Assembly: GCF_039652435.2 (NCBI RefSeq)
Contig: NZ_CP190246.1
Location: 2,232,001-2,296,000 of the forward strand
Direction: 5' to 3'
DNA length: 64,000 nt
Origin: Niabella insulamsoli
GTDB lineage: Bacteria; Bacteroidota; Bacteroidia; Chitinophagales; Chitinophagaceae
Part shown: one piece after another, positions 25,185 through 35,115 of the stretch
How positions within the stretch are numbered: the first letter of the stretch is position 1
Layout: each line of letters begins with the position of its first letter
Position numbers and translations under genes: made by a program
Notes under the pieces: model-generated
What the model was told of the DNA's origin: nothing
Seen by the model: only the letters and a program-made list of their open reading frames with translations
The model's database searches: none

Positions 25185-26780
25185 TTAGTTTTCAAAAACC
25201 TCGGAAATATTCATATTGTCAGTTGCAAATTTTGCATAGTTGTCAATGAAGTAGTTCTTTAGTTGTTGGGCCTGCCTGTCATAAGCCTTTCCATCTTTCC
25301 AGTTGTTTCGCGGACATAATATACCTGTGGGCACGTCAGGACAGCTTAAAGGAATATTTAATCCGAATGTCGGATCGGGTTTGAATAATACATCACCTAA
25401 TTTTCCTGAAAGGATTGCGGCGATGATTTTCCTGGAAATATCCAACGGAATGCGGTAGCCTTCGCCATAAGCTCCCGCAATCCATCCAGTGTTTACCATC
25501 CATACAGTTACTTCGTTTTTTACAATTTGCTTTTCCAGCATGTTGGCGTAAACCCTGGGATGCAGTGGCATAAAGGGTGCACCAAAACAAGCGCTAAATG
25601 TCGGCTTCGGCTCTTTAATCCCATTTTCTGTTCCGGCAACCTTTGCCGTGTAACCATTCAAAAAATAAAAGTTTGCCTGCTGTAGGAATAACTTCGATAC
25701 AGGCGGTAGTACCCCAAAAGCGTCGCAGGTTAAAAAGATGATGTGTTTAGGGTTTCCAGCCATTGCATTAGTCACTCTATTGCTGATATGGGAAAGCGGA
25801 TAAGATACCCGGGTATTTTCAGTTATAGAGCTATCATTAAAATTGATGATATTGCTATTTTCAAAAAATCGTGTGTTTTCAACTAAAGCGCCTTTTTTAA
25901 TCGCATTATAGATATCAGGTTCCTTTTCCTCAGTTAAGTGAATGCATTTCGCATAACAGCCGCCTTCGAAATTAAATATCCCTGTTTCACTCCATCCATG
26001 TTCATCATCACCAATTAATCTCCGGTAGGGATCAGTACTTAAAGTCGTTTTACCTGTTCCGCTCAATCCAAAAAACAAAGCGGTTGAACCATCACTGCTC
26101 ATGTTAGCGGCGCAATGCATTGGGAGAACATCCTGTTGTGGCAATAAATAATTAAGCACCGTAAAAACAGCTTTTTTGATTTCTCCTGTATAGCCAGAAC
26201 CAACGATTAAAATGATCTTTTTTTCAAAATTAATGATGATTGCATTTCCTTGTCGGGTGCCACACTTCGTAGGGTTTAGCTTTAAACCGGGTGCTGAAAT
26301 AATATGCCAATCCGGTGTCACAACGCTTTTGTTTATTTCTTCTGGACGTATCAGCATGTTATATGCAAACAAATTCATAGCTGGCAGTTCATTTACAATT
26401 CTAAATGGTATTTGATATTTTGGGTCTGCGCAAGCATAAGCATCCCTGACATATAAAGCATTTCGAGCGTTTAAATATCTGGTTGCTTCATCAAGGATAG
26501 CTTCAAAGTATACAGGATCCAGGGGATTATTAAACTCAGACCAGTCGATACGATCTTTCTCAGCTCCACCATAGACGATGTATTTATCTTTTGGCGAGCG
26601 TCCGGTAAACTGCCCGGTATTTATGACTAAAGCCTCCGTGTTATTTACCACTCCCTGCTTTTGATTTATGGCAGCGATTGTAAGCTCATTCGGTGATAGC
26701 TGGTAACAAATTTTTTCAAGAGAAAAATTAAGTTTTTTAAGGCTTTTGAGGTTTGAAGTTTGTACATGAGTCATTGTCAA
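25185..26780 (-). CDS. pckA: Phosphoenolpyruvate carboxykinase (ATP)
   Basis: A 531-residue cytoplasmic enzyme of standard length that converts oxaloacetate plus ATP to PEP, CO2 and ADP, the first committed step of gluconeogenesis. The N-terminal domain includes TGRSPKDKYIV and the arginine-bearing substrate loop. The kinase P-loop GLSGTGKTTLSTDP lies near residues 237-250, followed by LIGDDEHGW and the metal-binding FNFEGGCYAK. The C-terminal WMVNTGWIAGAYGEGYRI is also conserved. It stands alone, with a terminator downstream and an AT-rich promoter region upstream. The gene is intact and marks the return to core chromosome after the decayed region. Confidence 0.97.
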   Translation of the reverse strand: MTMTHVQTSNLKSLKKLNFSLEKICYQLSPNELTIAAINQKQGVVNNTEALVINTGQFTGRSPKDKYIVYGGAEKDRIDWSEFNNPLDPVYFEAILDEATRYLNARNALYVRDAYACADPKYQIPFRIVNELPAMNLFAYNMLIRPEEINKSVVTPDWHIISAPGLKLNPTKCGTRQGNAIIINFEKKIILIVGSGYTGEIKKAVFTVLNYLLPQQDVLPMHCAANMSSDGSTALFFGLSGTGKTTLSTDPYRRLIGDDEHGWSETGIFNFEGGCYAKCIHLTEEKEPDIYNAIKKGALVENTRFFENSNIINFNDSSITENTRVSYPLSHISNRVTNAMAGNPKHIIFLTCDAFGVLPPVSKLFLQQANFYFLNGYTAKVAGTENGIKEPKPTFSACFGAPFMPLHPRVYANMLEKQIVKNEVTVWMVNTGWIAGAYGEGYRIPLDISRKIIAAILSGKLGDVLFKPDPTFGLNIPLSCPDVPTGILCPRNNWKDGKAYDRQAQQLKNYFIDNYAKFATDNMNISEVFEN

Positions 26781-26796
26781 GCATTTTGTTTGCTCG

Positions 26797-26804
26797 CAAA
26801 AGTA
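26797..26804 (-). promoter_or_regulatory. Possible -7 box of pckA promoter
   Basis: On the minus strand TACTTTTG matches the Bacteroidota -7 consensus TAnnTTTG, 17 bases before the pckA start. No clear TTG/TTTG -33 element is seen at the usual distance, so support is partial. Confidence 0.4.
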
Positions 26805-27050
26805 TATTAGATTTTATCTATCACCCATGTATTAAAAGGTCATTTAATTATATATTTTTCATTAAAATCATTATATAATAGATATATTCTAATATAAAAT
26901 CGATTTTTTCAGATGTTAAAAATCGCTTTTAGTATTTTATTTGGATAAAATAAATTTTTTCTTCCCCATGGAATAGTTGGCTTCGTAATAAAAGGTCACC
27001 ATTAAGTTTCCCAGCCATATCAATTCATAATCATCTTTTAAGTAACTCCA

Positions 27051-27347
27051 ATGCCTACACTTCTAGAAATGCAAGCTTCCGTAAATAAAGCAACTTCTGT
27101 AAGTCGACATTTTAATTACAAAAAAATTTTAACAACCGAACTTTTAAAAAAATATGGCATACAGACTTTTGTAGATTTTGCTTTAATTATTGAATTTTTA
27201 AAGACCCAAAAACCTCATGCTAATCAACGAAGTGAATGCTATGAGTTGAATCAACAGGGGCGTGTAAAGCTCGGGCCTTCTTTAGTCGGATTTCTAGTTC
27301 ATCGATATCCCTTTTCTGAATCGAAAAGTTCTACTTTTTCTGTTTAA
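27051..27347 (+). CDS. Hypothetical protein
   Basis: A 98-residue frame, MPTLLEMQASVNKATSVSRH then FNYKKILTTELLKKYGIQTF. The first 60 residues could form helices, while the tail (GRVKLGPSLVGFLVHRYPFS) is unlike them. No family is recognised. It lies alone in AT-rich DNA between pckA and the metal-efflux operon. It may be a small gene or chance. Confidence 0.3.
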   Translation: MPTLLEMQASVNKATSVSRHFNYKKILTTELLKKYGIQTFVDFALIIEFLKTQKPHANQRSECYELNQQGRVKLGPSLVGFLVHRYPFSESKSSTFSV

Positions 27348-27582
27348 TACCAATTGTTCAATTTAATAATCTCCGCTGCAAATAACATACAGGCTTCAGT
27401 TTACATAACAAATAGCGTTTATAATAAAATTGGTAATTGCTACTATTGAAAACAAACTCACACCACAATTCAATGCTGCTATGATTTAATAACTCTCCTT
27501 TTTAAAAAATCTAATCACCCATTGAATTGCCTTTATATTAAGATCACCATCAAAACGTCGCAAATTTTATAAATTGAAGTAT

Positions 27583-27590
27583 TATATTTG
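27583..27590 (+). promoter_or_regulatory. -7 promoter box of metal-efflux operon
   Basis: TATATTTG is an exact match to the Bacteroidota -7 consensus TAnnTTTG. It ends 4 bases before a GTG in frame with the small secreted protein, so the transcript may begin almost at the start codon. It argues against the upstream TTG at 27574 as translation start. No strong -33 element is visible. Confidence 0.5.
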
Positions 27591-27594
27591 CGCG

Positions 27595-27981
27595 GTGAAG
27601 AAAATGATCGCATTGTTTTGTTTATGTACGCTACTCGCAACACAAACTGTACTGGGGCAGCTGGTAAAGCTTCCGCGGTTGGTGCATCATTACCTTGAGC
27701 ATTGCGAATGGGACAATAATTCTTCTATCGTGGATTTTCTTGTAAAACATTATTCCGGAGATATTAGCCACCCAGATGACCAGCACAAGGATCACGAAAA
27801 CCTTCCATTCAAGACAAACAGTCAGCATCTGGCATCTTCAGGGTGTTATATTATCCTATCATCGGTAAACCTACCGAAAATTGAATTTCGGTTCGTTGAG
27901 CCCTTCAAGATCAGACATAACAATCAAAATCTTTCCAACACCTTCTTAAATAGCATTTGGCAACCTCCCAGGTTTTGCTAG
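27595..27981 (+). CDS. Small secreted protein of heavy-metal efflux operon
   Basis: About 128 residues from the GTG at 27595 (KKMIALFCLCTLLATQTVLG is a signal peptide). The mature part has LVKLPRLVHHYLEHCEWDNN, an acidic histidine-rich stretch (HPDDQHKDHE) and a C-terminus SIWQPPRFC. Proteins with this plan (LVKLPxLxxHYxEH ... IWQPP) are regularly the first gene of CzcA/CusA operons in Bacteroidota, so a periplasmic metal-binding or sensing role is likely, though untested. It is 103 bases upstream of the pump gene. ATG at 27604 is an alternative start. Confidence 0.72.
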   Translation: MKKMIALFCLCTLLATQTVLGQLVKLPRLVHHYLEHCEWDNNSSIVDFLVKHYSGDISHPDDQHKDHENLPFKTNSQHLASSGCYIILSSVNLPKIEFRFVEPFKIRHNNQNLSNTFLNSIWQPPRFC

Positions 27982-28084
27982 TCGTTTAGATTTCTTCAAT
28001 TATCTATTCTGTTCTGATATTCATAACAGAATAGGCTATTTCGTTTGGGCAGTAATCACTGCATCATGACTAACAAAATCCAAT

Positions 28085-31000
28085 ATGCTTAATAAGATTA
28101 TAGCGTTTTCTATTAGAAATAAATTAATAATCAGTCTTTTTCTACTGGTTCTAATTGGGTTTGGCATTTCCGAAGTTAAACGCCTTCCAATCGACGCGGT
28201 TCCCGATATTACCAACAATCAGGTCCAGGTAATTACCGTGGCCCCTGCCCTTGGCGCCACCGACGTGGAACGGCTGATAACCTTTCCGATAGAACAGGCC
28301 AATAGTAATATCGCTGGCCTAACCGAGATACGAAGCTTTTCCAGCTTTGGGCTTTCGGTTATCACCGTTGTTTTCGAAGATGATGTGGACATTTATTGGG
28401 CGAGACAGCAAATTACTGAGCGGCTCGGGCAGGTACAGGATATAATTCCAAAAGGCTTCGGAAGCCCTTTTTTAGCTCCCGCTACCACTGGTCTCGGTGA
28501 AATTTATCAATACACAGTAAGAGCGCAAACCGGCTATGAAGATAAATATGACGCAATGGAACTGCGCACGATACAGGATTGGTTTGTACGTCGTCAATTA
28601 CTCGGAGTAAAAGGCGTGGCAGATGTGAGCAGCTTTGGCGGATTACTAAAGCAGTATGAAATAGCCATTGATCCATCACGTCTGTCGGCTTATAATACGA
28701 CAATTAGCGAAGTATTTAATGCACTGGAAAAAAACAACGGAAATACTGGCGGATCGTATATCGAAAAAGGTCCAACTGCACTTTTTATACGAAGTGAAGG
28801 GCTTGTGGGCAGTAAAGAAGATATAAAGAATATCGTAATTAAAAACACCACGGACGGTTCACCATTATTGGTAAGTGATGTAGCAGAAGTAAGGCTGGGT
28901 CATGCAACACGATATGGAGCGCTCACATTTAACGGCGAGCAACAGGTGTCGGGAGCCATTGTTTTAATGCTGAAGGGTGCGAACAGCAATGAAGTTATAA
29001 AAAACGTTAAGCTACGAATCGAGGAAATTAAAAAAACTTTACCTAAAGGGGTAACGATTGACCCTTTTATAGATCGCACAAAAATGGTGAACAATGCGAT
29101 TAGTACAGTTACAAAAAATCTGTTGGAGGGAGCCCTCATTGTGGTTTTTGTTCTCGTAGTTTTTCTTGGAAATTTACGCGCTGGCTTACTTGTTGCATCC
29201 GTCATTCCGCTATCTATGCTTTTTGCCATCATTATGATGAATCTGTTTGGCGTCAGCGGTAATTTAATGAGTCTCGGAGCGTTGGACTTTGGTTTAATTG
29301 TCGACGGTGCGGTCATAATTGTTGAAGCGGTAATGCACCGATTAACGCATAGCAAACATTTTAAAAAACTCAACACACTAAGCCAACAGGAAATGGATCA
29401 GGAAGTAAAAGTCTCTGCATCCAGGATGATGAATAGTGCGGTCTTTGGTCAAATTATCATCCTTATTGTTTACCTACCCATATTTACATTACAAGGTATT
29501 GAAGGAAAAATGTTTAAGCCCATGGCGCAGACAGTAGCTTTTGCATTAATTGGTGCTTTTCTTCTATCCCTAACTTACATACCGATGATGAGTACACTTT
29601 TTCTCAGTAAAAAAATAAGTCATAAACCCACTTTGTCCGATAAGATGATGATTCGCCTAGAGCGCTCTTATCAAAAATGGCTGAGCAAAATATTACGTTT
29701 GCAAAAGACGGTACTTATATCAGTAGCCTTATTATTTATTTTATCAATCTGGCTGTTGACAAGGCTTGGTGGAGAATTTATACCTGCACTTCCCGAAGGC
29801 GACTTTGCTGTGGAGACAAGAGTATTGCCAGGCAGCAATTTAAATACTTCTATTGAAGCTATTTCGAAAGCATCTAAAATTCTACTAAAAGAATTTCCCG
29901 AAGTGAAACAAGTAGTCACCAAAACGGGCACTAGTGAAGTACCTGCTGAGCCACTCCCAATAGACGTGTCAGATATGATCATCGTTCTCAAAAAAAAAGA
30001 CGAATGGACATCCGCAAAATCGTATCACGAACTGGAAACAAAAATGGCTGAGGCGGTGTCTGCTGTGCCCGGGGTTACTTTTAGTTTCCAATATCCCGTT
30101 GCCATGCGTTTTAATGAGTTAATTTCAGGTGCCCGTCAAGATGTCGTCTGTAAAATTTTTGGAGAAAACCTAGATACTTTAGCTGACTATGCGCAAAAGC
30201 TTGGTGATATTAGCCAAACCGTAGAAGGAAGCAGTGGCCTTTATGTAGAATCTGTCACAGGTATGGCGCAGATTGTGATTCGCTATAACAGGTCGGCTAT
30301 TGCACAATATGGCTTAGCTATTGATGAAATCAACAACGTTGTAAATGCTGCTTTTGCCGGAGAGAAAAGTGGAACAGTCTATGAAGGCGAAAAAAGATTT
30401 GACTTAGTGGTCCGTATGGTTGGTGAAAAAAGATCTGATCTTGCAGATGTGCAAAACCTTTTAATAGGTACTCCCCAAGGGAGCCAAATACCGTTGTATT
30501 TAGTCGCCAATGTCGACATCATAGAAGGGCCCAGCCAAGTACAACGAGAAAATTCACAAAGAAGAATTATTGTTGGCTTTAATGTCCGAGGAAGGGATGT
30601 TCAAAGCACAGTACAAGAACTGCAGCAGAAAGTAGCCAAAAAAATCAAACTACCTGTTGGCTATTCAATCACTTATGGAGGTGCTTTTGAAAACCTGGAA
30701 GCGGCTAAGTCAAGATTGTATATAGCGGTACCCGTTTCTCTCGCGTTGATTTTTCTATTACTTTTTTTCGCATTCGGCTCGGTCAAGCAAGGATTATTAA
30801 TATATTCAGCTATCCCCCTATCGGCTATGGGAGGCATTATTGCTCTTTCTATCAGGGACATTTCCTTTAGCATAAGCGCAGGCGTAGGTTTTATTGCTCT
30901 TTTTGGGGTAGCCGTACTTAACGGAATAGTATTGATTGCTGAATTCAATCGTCTTAAATCTGAAGGGTATAAGGACTTGAAAAGAATTGTCATACAAGGC

Positions 31001-32431
31001 ACTAAGATTAGGCTACGTCCTGTGCTAATGACTGCTTTTGTAGCATCGCTTGGTTTCTTACCTATGGCAATAAGTACAGGAGAGGGTGCTGAAGTTCAAC
31101 GTCCTTTAGCCACAGTTGTAATTGGAGGCTTGCTCATTGCCACATTTCTTACTCTTTTTGTGTTACCCATTTTATATATCATGTTTCATAAAAAAGCAAT
31201 TATTAAAAAAAGATACAAAGCGAGTACGGTTATAATACTCGTAACAGCTTTTATTGCTCCTGCACCTAATGCGCAAAGCCAAATAAGCCTGCAAGCGGCC
31301 ATAGACTCCGCGCTAAAAAATAACCTTTCACTTCAAAACCAACAATTGAATGAAGATTATCATAAAATGCGCATTAAGACAGCCGCGGCTATCCCAGCAA
31401 TTAATATAAGCGGTCAATTTGGTCGGTTCAACAGCGCCTACGCCGATATTGGTTTATCCGCAGCTCAATCTTTTGATTTTCCTACGGTATATGCTCGCAG
31501 GAAAAGTTTGTTAACCCAGCAGTGGCAAGGTAGTTTATTAAACACCAGGGTACACGAAGTTCAGTTGAAAAGAAAGGTAACTGTACTTTATTATCATTTG
31601 GTTCATCTCTTACAAAAAAGAGACTTATTGATAAGTGCTGACAGTCTTTTAGTGGCTTTTTCAAAAAAAGCTCAACTTCGTTTTGACAACGGTGAAAGTA
31701 ATATACTTGAAAAAATTACTGCCGAAAATCAACAGGGCCAAATTGCATTACAGTTGGAACAAATTTTACCTGATATTACCATTTTGCAGCAGGAGTTCAG
31801 CGCCCTTCTTAACACCGAGCTCCTTTTAACGCCTTCCGATTACGCGATAAAAAAAACGCCGTTATTTTCCGATACCAGTCTCATGGCCTCACACCCTGAG
31901 ATGAAATATTTAGCGGAGCAATTTCAGATAGCAAAGGCAGCTACACAAGTCGAACGATCGAAGCTTCTGCCCGAGCTAACCCTCGGTTACAATGTAATGA
32001 GCATGAAGGGAATGGGGGCTAACAACAAACATTATAATGGGGCCTTGCATTTCCACGCCGTTTCTGTTGGTTTAGCGATACCGCTTTTTAACACTAGCCA
32101 AAAGGCAACTATACAAGCCGCAAAAATAAATGAAACTTTAGCTTCTGGAACATTTAGAGAGGGTTTGAAAAATTTCAAAGTAGCTTACTTATCCGCGTAT
32201 CAACGCCTATTAAAATTTGAAAATACCATAGCCTATTACAATAAAACCGCTCTACCCCAGGCAGCTACGATTATACAAACGGCCAATACTCAGTTTTCAA
32301 ACGGTGAGATCAACTTTTTGGATTGGGTTATTTTGATAAACCAGGCAATAGGTATACAAAACGCCTACACTGATGCATTGTGGAATAGAAACAATGCTTT
32401 AACAGAATTTATTTTTTACACAGACAAGTAG
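28085..32431 (+). CDS. CzcA/CusA heavy-metal RND pump fused to a TolC-family outer-membrane protein
   Basis: A 1448-residue fusion. Residues 1 to about 1040 are a full RND pump: first helix IISLFLLVLIGFGISEVKRL, then VPDITNNQVQVIT, the TM4 proton-relay motif LDFGLIVDGAVIIVEAV, two large periplasmic loops and the last helices (TVVIGGLLIATFLTLFVLPI). A short membrane/signal-like linker (VIILVTAFIAPAPNAQSQ) leads at about 1060 into a TolC-like domain with two efflux repeats (ISLQAAIDSALKNNLSLQNQ; FRFDNGES-type RFDNGESNILEKITAEN; FSNGEINFLDWVILINQ). It expels monovalent or divalent metal cations across both membranes. The adaptor gene follows after 5 bases. Metal specificity cannot be read reliably. 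Confidence 0.95.
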   Translation: MLNKIIAFSIRNKLIISLFLLVLIGFGISEVKRLPIDAVPDITNNQVQVITVAPALGATDVERLITFPIEQANSNIAGLTEIRSFSSFGLSVITVVFEDDVDIYWARQQITERLGQVQDIIPKGFGSPFLAPATTGLGEIYQYTVRAQTGYEDKYDAMELRTIQDWFVRRQLLGVKGVADVSSFGGLLKQYEIAIDPSRLSAYNTTISEVFNALEKNNGNTGGSYIEKGPTALFIRSEGLVGSKEDIKNIVIKNTTDGSPLLVSDVAEVRLGHATRYGALTFNGEQQVSGAIVLMLKGANSNEVIKNVKLRIEEIKKTLPKGVTIDPFIDRTKMVNNAISTVTKNLLEGALIVVFVLVVFLGNLRAGLLVASVIPLSMLFAIIMMNLFGVSGNLMSLGALDFGLIVDGAVIIVEAVMHRLTHSKHFKKLNTLSQQEMDQEVKVSASRMMNSAVFGQIIILIVYLPIFTLQGIEGKMFKPMAQTVAFALIGAFLLSLTYIPMMSTLFLSKKISHKPTLSDKMMIRLERSYQKWLSKILRLQKTVLISVALLFILSIWLLTRLGGEFIPALPEGDFAVETRVLPGSNLNTSIEAISKASKILLKEFPEVKQVVTKTGTSEVPAEPLPIDVSDMIIVLKKKDEWTSAKSYHELETKMAEAVSAVPGVTFSFQYPVAMRFNELISGARQDVVCKIFGENLDTLADYAQKLGDISQTVEGSSGLYVESVTGMAQIVIRYNRSAIAQYGLAIDEINNVVNAAFAGEKSGTVYEGEKRFDLVVRMVGEKRSDLADVQNLLIGTPQGSQIPLYLVANVDIIEGPSQVQRENSQRRIIVGFNVRGRDVQSTVQELQQKVAKKIKLPVGYSITYGGAFENLEAAKSRLYIAVPVSLALIFLLLFFAFGSVKQGLLIYSAIPLSAMGGIIALSIRDISFSISAGVGFIALFGVAVLNGIVLIAEFNRLKSEGYKDLKRIVIQGTKIRLRPVLMTAFVASLGFLPMAISTGEGAEVQRPLATVVIGGLLIATFLTLFVLPILYIMFHKKAIIKKRYKASTVIILVTAFIAPAPNAQSQISLQAAIDSALKNNLSLQNQQLNEDYHKMRIKTAAAIPAINISGQFGRFNSAYADIGLSAAQSFDFPTVYARRKSLLTQQWQGSLLNTRVHEVQLKRKVTVLYYHLVHLLQKRDLLISADSLLVAFSKKAQLRFDNGESNILEKITAENQQGQIALQLEQILPDITILQQEFSALLNTELLLTPSDYAIKKTPLFSDTSLMASHPEMKYLAEQFQIAKAATQVERSKLLPELTLGYNVMSMKGMGANNKHYNGALHFHAVSVGLAIPLFNTSQKATIQAAKINETLASGTFREGLKNFKVAYLSAYQRLLKFENTIAYYNKTALPQAATIIQTANTQFSNGEINFLDWVILINQAIGIQNAYTDALWNRNNALTEFIFYTDK

Positions 32432-32436
32432 AACTC

Positions 32437-33564
32437 ATGAAACTATTCAACCCTTTATATTTAACGGTCTTCCTACTCTTTTCCTGCGACGATAATACCG
32501 CTACAACAGAAGTTAAAGAAGCAACACAGCACTCCTCTGCCGTTATAACACTAAGTAACGCACAATATAAAAATGCAGAAATAGAGACTGGCAAAATTAA
32601 AAATCATGCTGTATCATCTATAATTAGGGCAAGCGGGAAAATAGACGTTCCTACACAGAATATTGTGTCTATAAGCGCGCCTTTAGGTGGTTACTTAAAG
32701 TCGACCAGTCTAATGCCAGGCATGTATGTACGCAAAGGGAAAGTCTTGGCTATCATGGAAGATCAGCAATATGTTCAGCTACAACAGGATTATCTTACGG
32801 CCAAAGCTCAGTTTTCTTTTAACGAGAGTGAATACAATAGACAAAAGATATTAAACGAAGGGAAAGCTTCCAGTGACAAGGTATTTGAACAGGCCAAAGC
32901 CAACTATCAGACTCAAATTATTCTGATACAATCTCTCGAGCAAAAACTTAAATTAATAGGCCTGAAACCATCTGGAATAAATGCTTCCAACATCTCTAGA
33001 AGCATTGCAATTTACGCCCCAATATCAGGCTATGTATCAGCGGTGAACGTAAATAAAGGCAGATATATTATGCCATCCGAAGCTCTGTTTGAATTGATCA
33101 ATCCAAATGACATACACCTTGAATTAAATATCTTTGAAAAGGATATTCAAAAATTAGCTGTGGGGCAAAAATTATGGGCTTATGCCAATGTCAATCCCGA
33201 AAAAAAATATAGATGTAAAATAATACTTATCAATAAAAATATCTCTGGTGAGAATGCTGCAAAAGTCCATTGCCATTTTGACCAATATGATAAATCGTTG
33301 ATTCCAGGTATGTTCATGAATGCAGAAATCAGTCATAATGGGGCTACTGCGGCGGTATTACCCGATGCAGCGATTGTTAGATTTGAAAACAAGCAATATG
33401 CATTTGTATCAAAGGGTAAAAACCGCTTTGAGATGGTGGAGATTCAAAAAGGGCTATCAGAGGACGGCTATACCCAGATACTCAATTTTGCTAATTTTTT
33501 GGATTTAACTTTTGTTACAAAGGGCGCGTATAATCTATTAATGGCATTTAAAAATTCAGATTAA
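32437..33564 (+). CDS. CusB/CzcB-type periplasmic adaptor lipoprotein
   Basis: A 375-residue membrane fusion protein with a lipobox near residue 17 (VFLLFSC). It has a biotinyl-lipoyl-like half (SAPLGGYLKSTSLMPGMYVR), a helical hairpin (LQQDYLTAKAQFSFNESEYN...KANYQTQIILIQSLEQKLKL), the second lipoyl half (IYAPISGYVSAVNVNKGRYI) and beta-barrel plus membrane-proximal domains (HLELNIFEKDIQKLAVGQKL). It links the RND pump to its outer-membrane channel. Only 5 bases separate it from the CzcA-TolC fusion, so stoichiometric co-expression is expected. No terminator is obvious after it. Confidence 0.93.
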   Translation: MKLFNPLYLTVFLLFSCDDNTATTEVKEATQHSSAVITLSNAQYKNAEIETGKIKNHAVSSIIRASGKIDVPTQNIVSISAPLGGYLKSTSLMPGMYVRKGKVLAIMEDQQYVQLQQDYLTAKAQFSFNESEYNRQKILNEGKASSDKVFEQAKANYQTQIILIQSLEQKLKLIGLKPSGINASNISRSIAIYAPISGYVSAVNVNKGRYIMPSEALFELINPNDIHLELNIFEKDIQKLAVGQKLWAYANVNPEKKYRCKIILINKNISGENAAKVHCHFDQYDKSLIPGMFMNAEISHNGATAAVLPDAAIVRFENKQYAFVSKGKNRFEMVEIQKGLSEDGYTQILNFANFLDLTFVTKGAYNLLMAFKNSD

Positions 33565-33901
33565 TAATCATGACCCTATTGTCATTAGATTTACTTGCTT
33601 TAACACTGCCGACCGCGCATATCTACTCTTAATAAACGTACTAAGTGACATTTCAGAAACTACTATCCTTTAATGCTGATGTTATTGCCAATAGACTTAA
33701 ATTATGCATAAGGCTTCCTAATATAAAGCCGGTATCTAAAATCAATAGTCAATAATATTATCAAATTGACTACAAATTGTAATGATAGCGGTGAAAAAAA
33801 TTATTCGGTTAGCTCTTCGATAGAGACGTAAGTCTAATAAACTTCATTTACCAACATTCCCCCTATGAGTAATCCGCTTCAGAAGACACTAGATTTTGTG
33901 A
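33565..33901. other. Intergenic stretch, no gene seen
   Basis: The 337 bases between the convergent adaptor and GH43-like genes are AT-rich, with stops in all frames and no recognisable hairpin terminator or repeat. Confidence 0.5.
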
Positions 33902-35026
33902 CTATACTAAGGGAATAAAAACAATAAAACTATCATCGCCTTTTTTTAGCGCCAGAGAAAGCACTTTTGGCTCTCCATTTTCAGTGTAGATAAAGGGCCG
34001 TTCTATGCGATCGTATTTTTGAATGCCGCCCGAAGCCATTAGCAATTGCTTAGGCATAAGATTATAGTCTTTTGCTTTATACCAATTCAATCCATCCGGT
34101 GAACTTACCAAACCAATGAAGCCGCTTGTACTATGAAAAACTCCATAGTAATAGTCGCGCTTTTTATCATACCACATCGACATGTCTTCTGTATCGATAT
34201 AATCGATCACGGGCTTGGGTTGAATGGTGAACGGACCTGAAGGATGGTCGCCTATGGCAATGGCCTGATTGCGGATAAAACGTGTTTCATTAGGTTTATC
34301 ACCCTTCACAATTAAAAAATATTTGCCGTTCTTCCCTTGGGTGATTGCAGGGTTTACCGTTAATGTGGTGATTGGCCCGGAAGGTTCGATCAGCGGTTGA
34401 TCCATTCTTTTATAGGGCCCGTTGATGTTGTCGGACACAGCCACACCCGTACGCTGATTTTTTCGTAAGATGGCCCAATTGGGGTGACTATAAAAAGTTT
34501 GGCCCGTTTGTGTGAGTTCGGTTTCAGTATAATCTTTATCGCCTAAATTGGTAGAGATATAATACAGATAATATTTGCCTTCAAAATACTTTATTTTGGG
34601 ATTGTGCGCTGTAATAGCGTCCCAGTGGCCTTTTCCAGCCCCTTTAAGGACGGTGCCTACAATCGTCCAAGGGCCCGTGGCCTGCCTGGATGTGGCATGC
34701 GCAATTTCACAGCGGGTAAGCCATCCGCCAAAGCCATATTCTTTTTTCCAGGCTGAGTAAAAAAGGTGATAAAGACCGTCTTTGGTTTTAATCATCGAAG
34801 GGCACCAGTTATAATAACCTTCGGTTTTAAAAAAGTGTTTTTCGCTTACAGGCAAAATCCGGTCTTTCAGGCTTAGCTGGTCTGGCCTTGATTGCGCCAA
34901 CGAAATATTGATAAATAACAAATAGATTAACGTGTAGGATAAGCATATCAGTCCCTGTTTGTGGATTACCGGAAAAATAATTGCAATCGTGTTTCTGATT
35001 CTTAAGTCGGTAATTATTTTTTTCAT
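33902..35026 (-). CDS. Secreted GH43-superfamily beta-propeller glycosidase (gene A)
   Basis: A 374-residue protein with an N-terminal hydrophobic export segment (GLICLSYTLIYLLFINISLAQS). The rest has the repeated blade pattern of five-bladed GH43/GH62/GH32-superfamily hydrolases: YNWCPSMIKTKDGLYHLFYS, EIAHATSRQATGPW, ITAHNPKIKYFEGKYYLYYI, VAVSDNINGPYKR, SPDGLNWYKAKD. It probably removes arabinose, galactose or related sugars, but the exact subfamily is unclear. It lies 89 bases after a second, related propeller gene in the same direction. Both are downstream of a SusCD pair, which puts them in its utilisation locus. Confidence 0.7.
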   Translation of the reverse strand: MKKIITDLRIRNTIAIIFPVIHKQGLICLSYTLIYLLFINISLAQSRPDQLSLKDRILPVSEKHFFKTEGYYNWCPSMIKTKDGLYHLFYSAWKKEYGFGGWLTRCEIAHATSRQATGPWTIVGTVLKGAGKGHWDAITAHNPKIKYFEGKYYLYYISTNLGDKDYTETELTQTGQTFYSHPNWAILRKNQRTGVAVSDNINGPYKRMDQPLIEPSGPITTLTVNPAITQGKNGKYFLIVKGDKPNETRFIRNQAIAIGDHPSGPFTIQPKPVIDYIDTEDMSMWYDKKRDYYYGVFHSTSGFIGLVSSPDGLNWYKAKDYNLMPKQLLMASGGIQKYDRIERPFIYTENGEPKVLSLALKKGDDSFIVFIPLV

Positions 35027-35115
35027 GATTTTTACCTGAGGTTTCTTTTTATTCTCTTGATGGCTGAAATTAAATACAATTATAGTTTACTCGGTAAACA
35101 TGGTAATGCACGTTT

